From the NCBI GenBank assembly GCA_910586255.1, contig CAJUHR010000038.1:1-36838 (forward strand): a stretch of DNA of 36,838 nucleotides. The letters run 5' to 3'. This stretch comes from an uncultured Lachnospiraceae bacterium (GTDB taxonomy: Bacteria > Bacillota > Clostridia > Lachnospirales > Lachnospiraceae). Position numbers and translations under genes: made by a program. How positions within the stretch are numbered: position 1 is the first letter of the stretch; each line of letters opens with the position of its first letter. The notes under the pieces were generated by a model that saw only the letters and a program-made list of their open reading frames with translations, was not told the origin of the DNA and ran no database searches. This document shows positions 25,971 through 34,304 of the stretch, piece after piece.

Positions 25971-27254
25971 GTGAAAAGGATGAAAATTACTATTTCAAAA
26001 CAACAAATAAGAATATTTTTTAAATGTTTACCTTTAGTATTACTATCTACACTAGCTTCATTAGGTATGCTATTACCTTCAATAGTTTATTTTATTATTG
26101 TAATTTTTCTGGGAGTACAAGTAATCTTGGCTTATAAGCGTAGCACAAACTGGATGGCATTGATGTGTGTTTTATTAATGTTATTTTTTTATTTTAGGAA
26201 TAATGCAAATATACGTTTAAATAGTATCGCTTATATGTGGATATTGTTATGTTTTCCAATTTGTTTATTGTTTGCATCACAGGGCGGATACATAAATCTA
26301 TCATGGATGTCAATGCTTATGAATTTGTTACGTCCCGTTTATTGTTTCTACGCATTATTTACCATTGCTATGGCAGTAAATGGTGGTCTTGTATCGTTTG
26401 TGTGCAGAATATTTCCGAATTATCAGGATACGATTTTGAAACAGTATAATTCTGCAGGAATTCCAGGTTTGACACATCATTATTCAACAAATGGAATGCT
26501 CCTAGCTATTGGCACCATTATTTTCGGAAGTTATGCAATCACTAGGAAAAAGAGAAGGGATTTATTTTTCTTTTTGATTTTGACAGGAGCATTGTTATTA
26601 AGTGGAAAAAGAGCTCATGTTATTTTTGGATTAACAGCTTTATATTGCTCCTATTATATATATAATTCAGATAAAAAGAAGAGTCGGTTATGGAAGGGAC
26701 TGGGGGTTTTATTAGGTTCAGGTTGTTTATATGTTGTTGCAAGTTATTTTGTCCCAGCATTTTCAAATATAATTACCAGATTTGTTGATTCAGCAGATCA
26801 AGGGGATTTGACATTAGGAAGAACAGCTGTATGGGGGCAGGCAATTTTAATGTTTAAACAGCATCCTGTTTTTGGAATGGGGTGGGAACAATATGTACAC
26901 CAGGGAGGATGGCTGTGGAATATTCATAATATTTATATACAACTAATTATAGAGACAGGCATGATCGGTTTTGTAGTGTATTTGCTCTGGTTTGCATATA
27001 ATTTATTTGTGACATGGAAGTTATATAAATATGCACGAGATCATAATGGACAGTATGATATTATGGATTTATGTTTTATAAATTATTCCTTGGCAATGCA
27101 AATTTTGTTTATGTTGTATGGTTTTACAGGAAATCCTTTGTATGATAAGGAAATGTATGTTCCCTACTTTATAGCATGTGCAATAAGTGTTTCTTATAGG
27201 AATGAAAAGTTCGTTAATGAGGAATTCTGTGAAGAGACCGCTTTGGAAAAGTAA
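25971..27254 (+). CDS. Wzy-like O-antigen/capsule polymerase
   Basis: A 427-residue integral membrane protein with about ten to twelve hydrophobic helices. A large loop contains G-K-R-A-H and then G-R-T-A-V-W-G-Q-A, H-P-V-F-G-M-G-W-E, and H-N-I-Y-I-Q-L, which is the pattern of the O-antigen ligase/polymerase (Wzy_C) superfamily. It would join flipped repeat units on the outer membrane face. It is the only such candidate in the locus. The start is uncertain (GTG 25971 or ATG 25980). No clear Shine-Dalgarno is visible. Confidence 0.85.
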   Translation: MKRMKITISKQQIRIFFKCLPLVLLSTLASLGMLLPSIVYFIIVIFLGVQVILAYKRSTNWMALMCVLLMLFFYFRNNANIRLNSIAYMWILLCFPICLLFASQGGYINLSWMSMLMNLLRPVYCFYALFTIAMAVNGGLVSFVCRIFPNYQDTILKQYNSAGIPGLTHHYSTNGMLLAIGTIIFGSYAITRKKRRDLFFFLILTGALLLSGKRAHVIFGLTALYCSYYIYNSDKKKSRLWKGLGVLLGSGCLYVVASYFVPAFSNIITRFVDSADQGDLTLGRTAVWGQAILMFKQHPVFGMGWEQYVHQGGWLWNIHNIYIQLIIETGMIGFVVYLLWFAYNLFVTWKLYKYARDHNGQYDIMDLCFINYSLAMQILFMLYGFTGNPLYDKEMYVPYFIACAISVSYRNEKFVNEEFCEETALEK

Positions 27255-27271
27255 AGGAAGGTAAAAGATAC

Positions 27272-28399
27272 GTGAAAATAAGCATTATTACAGTATTAAA
27301 TACAATTAACTATGGATCTGTGCTACAAACCTTTGCAAGTCAAAAATATTTTGAGGAATTAGGTTTTGATGTAGAGTTTGTTGATTATTGGAGAAAAGAT
27401 CAGCGTATATCGGCTAAAATAGAGCGGGTTTTATTTGACAAAAAATCAAGTCTTGTGAAGTGGCTTAAAAAACCAATAAGAGATATAATAGAGATTATTT
27501 CCATAATAGTAGGAACAAGGAGGTTTAGGAGCTTTTTGATTACTAGGGTGCATTTGACAAAACAAAAATATAGTGATTTCAGTGAACTTTGTGCTAATAT
27601 ACCAGTGGCTGATGTTTACGCAACCGGAAGTGATCAAATGTGGAATAGTGGGTGGAATCAGGGCATTGAAAGGAGTTTCTTTTTAGAATATGTCCCAGAT
27701 GGGAAAAAGAGAATTGCTTTTTCAACCAGTATTGGAAAGATAAAGTGGGATCAATCAGAGGCAGATAAGGTAGTTCCTTTACTAAAAAAGTATGATTATA
27801 TCACATTACGTGAGCAATCAGCATTGGAATTGTTGAAGCAATATGGCATTAGAGGAAGGCTTATTCTAGATCCAACATTGTTGTTTGATAGAAAACAGTG
27901 GTTGGAGTATCTACCTGCATTGAAATGCAATAAGCCTTATCTTTTAGTCTATCAATTACATCAAAGGCATGCGCAGGCTAATTTTATTGATGCAGTAGAA
28001 AAGCTTGCAAATCAAAGGAATCTTAAAATAAAAAGGGTAACATACTCTTATTCAGACAGAAGGATGGGGGAAAAGATAGTCCTTCCAGAGGTATTTACTT
28101 TTCTTGCGTTGATTCGAGATGCAGAATTTGTTGTGACGGATTCATTCCATGGAACAGCTTTTTCTGTTAATTTTAATAAACAATTTGCGGTAATTTATCC
28201 AGAACATTTTAGTACTAGAATGGATAATTTACTTACCATGACAGGGATGGAAAATAGAAGATATACGTCCGAAATGTCATTGTTTGACAAAGATATTGAT
28301 TATGAGGATATTAATCGAATTTTAGACAAGAAGAGAAAGGAAATTAAAGCGGATTTTAAGAATTATTTTGATATAAACAATGTAGATAGTAATATTTAA
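27272..28399 (+). CDS. Polysaccharide pyruvyl transferase family protein 3
   Basis: A 375-residue PF04230 protein that starts at GTG 27272 (AAGGAAGG upstream). Landmarks are N-Y-G-S-V-L-Q-T-F, T-G-S-D-Q-M-W-N, S-T-S-I-G, R-E-Q-S-A and T-D-S-F-H-G-T-A-F. It is immediately followed by another member of the same family, so the two may act as a pair on the same or adjacent sugars. Confidence 0.88.
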   Translation: MKISIITVLNTINYGSVLQTFASQKYFEELGFDVEFVDYWRKDQRISAKIERVLFDKKSSLVKWLKKPIRDIIEIISIIVGTRRFRSFLITRVHLTKQKYSDFSELCANIPVADVYATGSDQMWNSGWNQGIERSFFLEYVPDGKKRIAFSTSIGKIKWDQSEADKVVPLLKKYDYITLREQSALELLKQYGIRGRLILDPTLLFDRKQWLEYLPALKCNKPYLLVYQLHQRHAQANFIDAVEKLANQRNLKIKRVTYSYSDRRMGEKIVLPEVFTFLALIRDAEFVVTDSFHGTAFSVNFNKQFAVIYPEHFSTRMDNLLTMTGMENRRYTSEMSLFDKDIDYEDINRILDKKRKEIKADFKNYFDINNVDSNI

Positions 28400-28424
28400 A
28401 AGAGCAATATAAGGGGTAATTACT

Positions 28425-29471
28425 ATGAGACTTGGAATAATCACGCCCTATGATTCGGCAAATTATGGCGCATTTTTGCAAGCATATGCAAATATGAGGT
28501 TTTTGAAATCATTAGGGTATGAAGTTTTTTTTATAAAGTTCCGTTCAGAAGACCAAAGAGAAAAAGTGTTTTTTCCGCCAAGAAAATCACTGAAAGGAAA
28601 GCTGCAAGCATATGTTAGAAGAGGACATATTAGTAAAAACTATACTATTATGACAAATGCATTAGAGTGCTTTTCTGTGATTGATGTAATGGACATTTAT
28701 TGTGCAAAATTAGATGGAATTATTTTAGGAAGTGATGAGATTTGGAACGTAAAGGTTGGGACATTTCAAAATTCTATATTTTATGGAGTAGATAAGATAC
28801 CTTCATTTGCATATGCCCCTAGTATAGGAAATGCTTCAGGGGAAGATTTTGTTTATTATCCAGAGCTTGTAGAGAAATTAAAAAAAGTTCAGATTATTGG
28901 TGTTAGAGATCAGAATACGCAAGAGGCTGTTTTTTCTATATGTGGAAGGAAGCCCTATATTGTTTGTGATCCTACATGCCTTCTGGATGTATCGGAATAT
29001 CCGACAAGTGAACAGAGATCATTAGCAGAAAAATATATCTTGATCTATTCATATAGCGTACCAGTTTCGTTGCAGAAGAAGTTAAAAAAATATGCCAGAG
29101 AACGAGGATATAAATTAGTTGCAGCATGTATGTATCAAAGATGGTGCGATGAAAATATTTGTTGTAAACCTTTGGAGTTTTGTGAATTGGTTTGTCATGC
29201 AGAATGTGTGTTTACAACAACCTTTCATGGGGCAATTTTTACATTAATGTATCATAAGAGATGTGCAATTTTTGCCTCATCAAAAAAACTTAAAGACTTA
29301 TTACTGTGGACAGATATGGGGTCTGTAAAGATTGATGAGGAAATAGAATACGAAAAGATAAAAAAATTATTAGATGTATTACCAGATTATACAAAATATG
29401 AAAACAAAATGCAGGAACGAAGAATAGCATCGCGGAAGCGTTATCAGGCATATCTGGAGGAAAGTAGATGA
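28425..29471 (+). CDS. Polysaccharide pyruvyl transferase family protein 4 (divergent)
   Basis: A 348-residue, more divergent PF04230 member. It keeps N-Y-G-A-F-L-Q-A-Y, A-P-S-I-G and F-H-G-A-I-F, but has L-G-S-D-E-I-W where others have T-G-S-D-Q and T-T-T-F-H-G where others have T-D-S-F-H-G. The conserved His is still present. The changes may mean a different acceptor or donor. Its stop overlaps the start of the third FrhB-like gene by four bases (ATGA), so the two are translationally coupled. Confidence 0.82.
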   Translation: MRLGIITPYDSANYGAFLQAYANMRFLKSLGYEVFFIKFRSEDQREKVFFPPRKSLKGKLQAYVRRGHISKNYTIMTNALECFSVIDVMDIYCAKLDGIILGSDEIWNVKVGTFQNSIFYGVDKIPSFAYAPSIGNASGEDFVYYPELVEKLKKVQIIGVRDQNTQEAVFSICGRKPYIVCDPTCLLDVSEYPTSEQRSLAEKYILIYSYSVPVSLQKKLKKYARERGYKLVAACMYQRWCDENICCKPLEFCELVCHAECVFTTTFHGAIFTLMYHKRCAIFASSKKLKDLLLWTDMGSVKIDEEIEYEKIKKLLDVLPDYTKYENKMQERRIASRKRYQAYLEESR

Positions 29472-30625
29472 AACAAGTATGCGGGAGAGAGCAATGTACT
29501 GGATGTGGTCTATGCAGTAATATATGTCCTAAAAATGCTATTAATATGAGAGAATCCTTTGATACGGGGCATTTTATTCCTGAAATTGATCAGGATAAGT
29601 GTATTGATTGCCATAAATGTGAAAAAAAATGTCCGTCACTCAAGGAATTTTCACGCCAAAAGGCAATTAAGACATATGCTGCATGGAGAAAAGAATTATC
29701 TAAAATTACTGGAAGTAGCTCTGGTGGAGTTGCAGCGGTATTTTATGAGACTGCTATTGGACAAGGTTATAGTGTGGTAGGAACATATCTGAACGATAAG
29801 TTTCAGGCACAAATGAAATGTACCTCCAACTTAAGTGATTGTATTGCATTTAGAGGGAGCAAGTATATTCAAGCAAAGAGTGGGATGGTATACGCAGAAG
29901 CCTTGGATAGAATAAAAAAGGGACAGAAATTGCTATTTATTGGAACTCCTTGCCAGTGCGCCGCCATGCGGTCAGCAGCTGACGGTTACATGGAGAGACT
30001 GCTTACAGTGGAATTAATATGTCATGGGACGCCGCCACAAAAAGTATTTCTTGAATATATCCATATGATTGCAAAACGAAAAAAAGAAAGGATTAGCAAA
30101 GTCCAATTTCGAAGTTCTTGGGGAGAAGAATTGACATTATCAAATGGAAAAAAAATATTTTGGAAATATAAATGGAATGAGGATGATTTCTTGTCTGCTT
30201 TTCAAACAGGAGTATTACATAATATAGCCTGTTACGATTGTCATTATGCTTATGAAGATAGAGGGTCAGATATTGCAATAGGTGATTTCTGGAAAATCGG
30301 CAGAGAGATTCCTTTTGTCAAACCTAGCTGTAAAGTATCTGTTGTGATAACATATTCACAAAAAGGCGTTGAATTTTTAAATTCATGTTCTTGTATTCAT
30401 CTGGAAGAACGTAGTTTTGAAGAAGCGAAGGTTGGAAATCCCAATTTATACCGCCCATCATTGAGATCGCAGCAATATGAAACTTTTTGGAAAGAGTATC
30501 AGGTCAATGGATTAGACGCAGCTATGAAGGCGGTCGGCGGGAAAGCATTAGCAAGGAGACGTGTAAAAAATAGGATGGTCGGAAATATAAAAAAGATTAT
30601 TAAAACACTGTTAGGACGCAATTAG
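29468..30625 (+). CDS. FrhB-like iron-sulfur protein 3
   Basis: A 385-residue FrhB-family protein. The ferredoxin motifs are C-T-G-C-G-L-C-S-N-I-C-P and C-I-D-C-H-K-C-E-K-K-C-P. It continues with S-S-S-G-G-V, G-T-P-C-Q-C-A-A-M, L-I-C-H-G-T-P-P-Q, C-Y-D-C-H and I-G-D-F-W-K. The basic C-terminus is typical. It is translationally coupled to pyruvyl-transferase-like copy 4, the tightest pyruvyl-transferase/FrhB linkage in the window, which supports a joint function. Confidence 0.87.
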   Translation: MKQVCGREQCTGCGLCSNICPKNAINMRESFDTGHFIPEIDQDKCIDCHKCEKKCPSLKEFSRQKAIKTYAAWRKELSKITGSSSGGVAAVFYETAIGQGYSVVGTYLNDKFQAQMKCTSNLSDCIAFRGSKYIQAKSGMVYAEALDRIKKGQKLLFIGTPCQCAAMRSAADGYMERLLTVELICHGTPPQKVFLEYIHMIAKRKKERISKVQFRSSWGEELTLSNGKKIFWKYKWNEDDFLSAFQTGVLHNIACYDCHYAYEDRGSDIAIGDFWKIGREIPFVKPSCKVSVVITYSQKGVEFLNSCSCIHLEERSFEEAKVGNPNLYRPSLRSQQYETFWKEYQVNGLDAAMKAVGGKALARRRVKNRMVGNIKKIIKTLLGRN

Positions 30626-30647
30626 ATGTATAGGTGAAAAGGAAATT

Positions 30648-32099
30648 ATGATGTTAAAAAAAATTTTAAAAAACTACAGCAATATTCCGATTGCAGCGAA
30701 AGCAACTATTTGGTTTATGTTTTGCTCCGTTTTGCAAAAGTGCATGTCACTTATAACAACACCAATTTTCACACGAATTATGTCTACCACACAATATGGA
30801 CAGTTTAGTGTATATAATTCATGGCTGCAGATTTTTACAATTCTGACTACTTTACGTTTAAATTATGCGGTGTTTAATAAGGGGATGAGCAAATATAAAA
30901 CAGATAGAGATGGATATACATCTACAATGCAGACAGTGACCTTTAGTATTACAATATGTTTCTTTATTGTTTATCTAATTTTTCATAGGCGGATAAATCA
31001 ACTAACGGAATTACCAACGTTTATTATGATTGCAATGTTTGGAGAATTATTATTTATGCCAGCTATTGATTTCTGGACGATTCGGAAACGATATGAATAT
31101 ATTTATAAACCGGTTGTATTTCGAACATTGATTATGGCAGGCTTAAATGCATCTTTGGGTGTAGTAGCAGTTCTTTTGTTTGCAGAAAAAGGATATGCTC
31201 GTATTTTATCCTGCATTTTGGTTAATTTATGTTTTGGCGTTTGCTTGTTTGGATATAACCGCAAAAAAGGTAAAATTTGGTTTAAAAAGGAATATGCAGA
31301 TTTTGCTATTACATTTAATTTGCCGCTGCTTATCCATTATTTTTCACAATATGTTTTGGATCAGTTTGATCGAATTATGGTTCAAAAAATGGTTAGTATT
31401 GCTGCAGCAGGAATTTATAGTGTGGCATATAATGTAGGACTTTTGATGAAAATAGTTACCCAAAGTATTAATAATGCACTTGTTCCATGGCAGTACGATA
31501 AGCTGGAGAAGAAACAATTTAAAGAATTAGATGATGTTTTATTTGTTATTTATTTTTTGGTGGCAGGAGTTGCCTTTTTATTTGTTGCTTTTGCGCCGGA
31601 GATTATGATGATTTTAGCGGATGAAAAATATCATGAAGCTATTTATGTGGTACCACCTGTTGCAATCGGTTTAGTATTTTCATTTATGTATACTACATTT
31701 GCAAATGTTGAATTTTTTTATAATCAGAACAAGTTTACTATGTATATTTCCATGACAGGGGCTGCTCTAAATATAGTGTTAAATTATTTTGGAATTAGAT
31801 TGTTTGGTTATATTGCCGCTGCTTATACAACATTAATTTGTTATATTTTATTTGCATTAGGGCACTATATTTATATGACGCACAGCGTCAAAAGAACTTT
31901 GCAAATAAGTAAAGTTTTTAGTTCTAAGCGGTTGATTTTTTTATCTATAAGCATCGTGGCATTAGGAATATTTATTATTTTCTTTTATGATATGATTTTA
32001 ATTCGATACGGACTAATTACTTTGATTTTAGTTTGTGGTTATATAAATAGAGCACGGATTTCAGGAATTTTAACAGGAATTAGTAAAATAAAAAGATAA
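30648..32099 (+). CDS. Wzx-like polysaccharide flippase
   Basis: A 483-residue MATE/MOP-type membrane protein with about twelve to fourteen helices, beginning with basic residues and then a helix containing the family-typical T-P-I-F-T-R-I-M at about residues 36-43 and Y-G-Q-F-S-V-Y. It would flip undecaprenyl-linked repeat units to the outer face for the Wzy-like polymerase. Two ATG codons in tandem (30648, 30651) can serve as start. It is the last gene of the continuous AT-rich block; the decay zone begins right after its stop. Confidence 0.92.
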   Translation: MMLKKILKNYSNIPIAAKATIWFMFCSVLQKCMSLITTPIFTRIMSTTQYGQFSVYNSWLQIFTILTTLRLNYAVFNKGMSKYKTDRDGYTSTMQTVTFSITICFFIVYLIFHRRINQLTELPTFIMIAMFGELLFMPAIDFWTIRKRYEYIYKPVVFRTLIMAGLNASLGVVAVLLFAEKGYARILSCILVNLCFGVCLFGYNRKKGKIWFKKEYADFAITFNLPLLIHYFSQYVLDQFDRIMVQKMVSIAAAGIYSVAYNVGLLMKIVTQSINNALVPWQYDKLEKKQFKELDDVLFVIYFLVAGVAFLFVAFAPEIMMILADEKYHEAIYVVPPVAIGLVFSFMYTTFANVEFFYNQNKFTMYISMTGAALNIVLNYFGIRLFGYIAAAYTTLICYILFALGHYIYMTHSVKRTLQISKVFSSKRLIFLSISIVALGIFIIFFYDMILIRYGLITLILVCGYINRARISGILTGISKIKR

Positions 32100-32221
32100 G
32101 TCGGTTTTTATTATAATAGTTTCAAATTTGTTACCATGCCGGGTTTCCCTGGCACATACGATTAACGATAAGTTTTTTTTAGTTTCCTTTCACCTGATCT
32201 GTTGTATCCTATATGACAGTA

Positions 32222-32587
32222 CCGAAACACTACAGAGCATGTGTAACATCTTGAACTGGCTGGCTCAAAGCAAGTGGGTCGCCATGGGAGAGCACTGCCT
32301 CCTATTGGAAGCTTCTGTACAACATCCTTGAATCTTCTGGCCTGAATGCTATGATGGTCAATGAGCCGGTTCTGGGTCGGAAAACAGATGTGAAAGATGC
32401 GGAATGAATTGTTGGCGTTCTCCAGCATGGACTGCTCTAGCCAAGCTATATCGCGGATAGGGGGCAGTATGAGCTGAGGGAACTGGTTCGTTACAGAAAA
32501 AGTCTTGTAGATGAACGTGCCCGGGAGATGAACCGTCTGCAGAAAATGCTGGAAGGTGCCAACATCAAGCTGTCTGACACAGTTTAA
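32222..32587 (+). pseudogene. Relic of an IS110-family transposase
   Basis: Read across changing frames, the segment matches the N-terminal/middle part of IS110-type (DEDD) transposases. Examples are a broken K-P-L-Y-N-I-L-E-like piece, then G-R-K-T-D-V-K-D-A-E before a stop, L-Q-H-G-L, and a final open piece L-R-E-L-V-R-Y-R-K-S-L-V-D-E-R-A-R-E. Several frameshifts and stops make it inactive, and both ends of the element are lost. About 95 further bases (32588-32683) hold no recognisable gene. Confidence 0.8.
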
Positions 32588-32683
32588 TAAGGAACGCAAG
32601 ATCAATGCGTATTTGAAAAAGTTAAAAGCACTTGGTGGGAGGCCCATAAATAAGCTAAAGAAAGGTTCTTTATGACTATTATA

Positions 32684-32944
32684 AATACTATTTCACTCGA
32701 AAGCAGTAAGAAAATAAATTTCAACGTACAGAATTTTGCTATAAATGCGATTACTTCTATCATCCCAATGATGTGGCCAGTATGGCCTGGAATGATCTGG
32801 AGATTGGCATTGAATGGCTGGAGAGTGAAGGATAAGTATTGAGGAACAGCAAGTGCTGAAGGCTATAGCGTAGATAATGTGGCACTTAATCTAAATAATA
32901 AAGCTCAGAAGTGGCGTGGATTGAAATACACATTTAAATTTTAG
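32684..32944 (+). pseudogene. rfbC: Relic of rfbC/rmlC (dTDP-4-dehydrorhamnose 3,5-epimerase)
   Basis: The translated pieces match the C-terminal half of RmlC. Y-H-P-N-D-V-A-S-M-A-W-N-D and I-G-I-E-W are followed by a stop; after a one-base frame change, T-A-S-A-E-G-Y and a final K-W-R-G-L-K-Y-T-F-K-F end at a TAG (32942-32944). The upstream part is broken by a stop and an internal deletion. The intact gene would make dTDP-rhamnose, so an ancestor of this locus probably carried a rhamnose pathway. Its end abuts the ribosome-binding site of the next acyltransferase. Confidence 0.85.
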
Positions 32945-32955
32945 GGGGATGAAGA

Positions 32956-33954
32956 GTGCAAAAAGAGAGAGAAGTATGGGTAGATAATGTAAAAGTCATT
33001 GCCTGTATTTTAGTGGTGTTGGGACATTTTTTCCAGAGTATAACGAAGGCCGGCATCATATCAGATAACGTTTTGTATCAGTGGTTTAACCAGACGATTT
33101 ATTATTTCCATGTGCCGTTGTTTTTTATTTGTAGCGGGTATTTGTATCAGAAATACAGCAGAGTTGATGATGCAAGTAGCTGGATTAAAAATATACTGAA
33201 AAAGGTTCTGGCACTTGGTGTGCCTTACATTACCTTTACAACTGCTACATGGATTTTGAAGACAGTATTTTCTCGAAGTGTAAATACCCAGATTGGTGGG
33301 CTTGGTGATACCTTGTTTTTGCATCCAACAGCACCATATTGGTATTTGTACACACTGTTTTTTATATTCCTTGTTACGCCGACATTTATAGGAATTAGAA
33401 TAGCAGTTATTGGAGTTTGTATAGCATTGGTAGCAAAAATTTTAATATTAATCCGAGGGGGGGGGTACAGTGTATATGCAGTATCAACGGTTCTATCGAA
33501 CGAGATATGGTTTGTGCTTGGAATGAGTATTTGTATATTTGATATTCGGCTAAAAAGAAATAGACTGCTAGGACTGATGTTTGGAACGGTGTTTTTGGCT
33601 TTGAGTATTGTGATATATGTGATGAATATTGATATGCCAGCCATTTCATTTATTCTTGGAGTCATGGCATGTATTGCAGTGATTTTTCTGGTGGCAAGTT
33701 GTGAAGAGAAAACAGGCAAAGCAATGAAATCAATTTCAAAATATACAATGCCAATCTTTCTGATGCATACATTGTTTACAGCCTCATTGCGGATAATACT
33801 GATGAAAGTTGGAATTACAAACGCTACTGTACATGTGATTTTAGGGGTGGCAATCAGTTTTCTTGGACCAATGGTGGCAGCATGGATTATGAAAAAGACG
33901 AAATGGATGGAATTTTTCTTATATCCGAATAAGTTATTTGGGAAGGTAGTGTAA
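32956..33954 (+). CDS. Acyltransferase-3 family membrane protein with G9 tract
   Basis: A 332-residue O-acyltransferase with about ten transmembrane helices that would acetylate a surface sugar. It has the N-terminal W-V-D-N-V-K-V-I-A-C and the conserved His in L-G-H-F-F, plus P-L-F-F-I-C-S-G-Y-L typical of the family. The GTG start has GGGGGA upstream. Codons 168-170 (33457-33465) are nine consecutive G. Gain or loss of one G brings a stop within about 25 codons, so this copy is in the ON length and is a good candidate for phase variation. It lies within the decay zone, downstream of the rfbC relic. Confidence 0.88.
   Translation: MQKEREVWVDNVKVIACILVVLGHFFQSITKAGIISDNVLYQWFNQTIYYFHVPLFFICSGYLYQKYSRVDDASSWIKNILKKVLALGVPYITFTTATWILKTVFSRSVNTQIGGLGDTLFLHPTAPYWYLYTLFFIFLVTPTFIGIRIAVIGVCIALVAKILILIRGGGYSVYAVSTVLSNEIWFVLGMSICIFDIRLKRNRLLGLMFGTVFLALSIVIYVMNIDMPAISFILGVMACIAVIFLVASCEEKTGKAMKSISKYTMPIFLMHTLFTASLRIILMKVGITNATVHVILGVAISFLGPMVAAWIMKKTKWMEFFLYPNKLFGKVV
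33457..33465 (+). repeat. G9 homopolymer inside acyltransferase coding sequence
   Basis: Nine consecutive G code for Gly-Gly-Gly. With ten G the new frame stops at 33540-33542; with eight G it stops at 33524-33526. This is the arrangement expected for an on/off contingency gene. Confidence 0.85.
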
Positions 33955-34304
33955 GTGTGAAATTTAAGGATGATTATAAAAAGGTCAGAGGATTCCATTG
34001 GAGATGAATCGTACATTGGTTGAGCTTACTTTTAGGGTATCGTCCAAGAAATGAAATTCTAGGCAATAAATTTAGAGTGTTTTGCCTTAGAGCACGAATT
34101 GGCTTAGGAGACTTGCAAATAAAATGGGTAAAATACGTGCATATTTGCAGTCTAATGTGAAGCTGGAAAACGATCTTGTCCATTATTTTGATAGGGTTGG
34201 ATTGCTTTAAGCATATTATTTGGAAAAATATCTAAAATATATGTGATAATTAATAAAAGAAGTAGAAAATATCAAGAAAATAAAGAAACAAAGGAAGTAA
34301 GATT
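33955..34304. other. Gene-poor stretch with a possible decayed frame
   Basis: No intact gene. Between about 33984 and 34210 the + strand gives broken but protein-like translations (Y-R-P-R-N-E-I-L-G-N-K-F-R, then after a frame change S-N-V-K-L-E-N-D). These faintly resemble the N-terminus of left-handed beta-helix acetyltransferases, but I cannot identify them with confidence. The last 90 bases are A-rich and may carry the promoter of the repeat protein. Confidence 0.35.

Noticed and set aside
32162..32647. 161-codon antisense open frame across the IS110 relic
   Set aside because: The sense strand shows recognisable transposase pieces, and the antisense translation resembles nothing.
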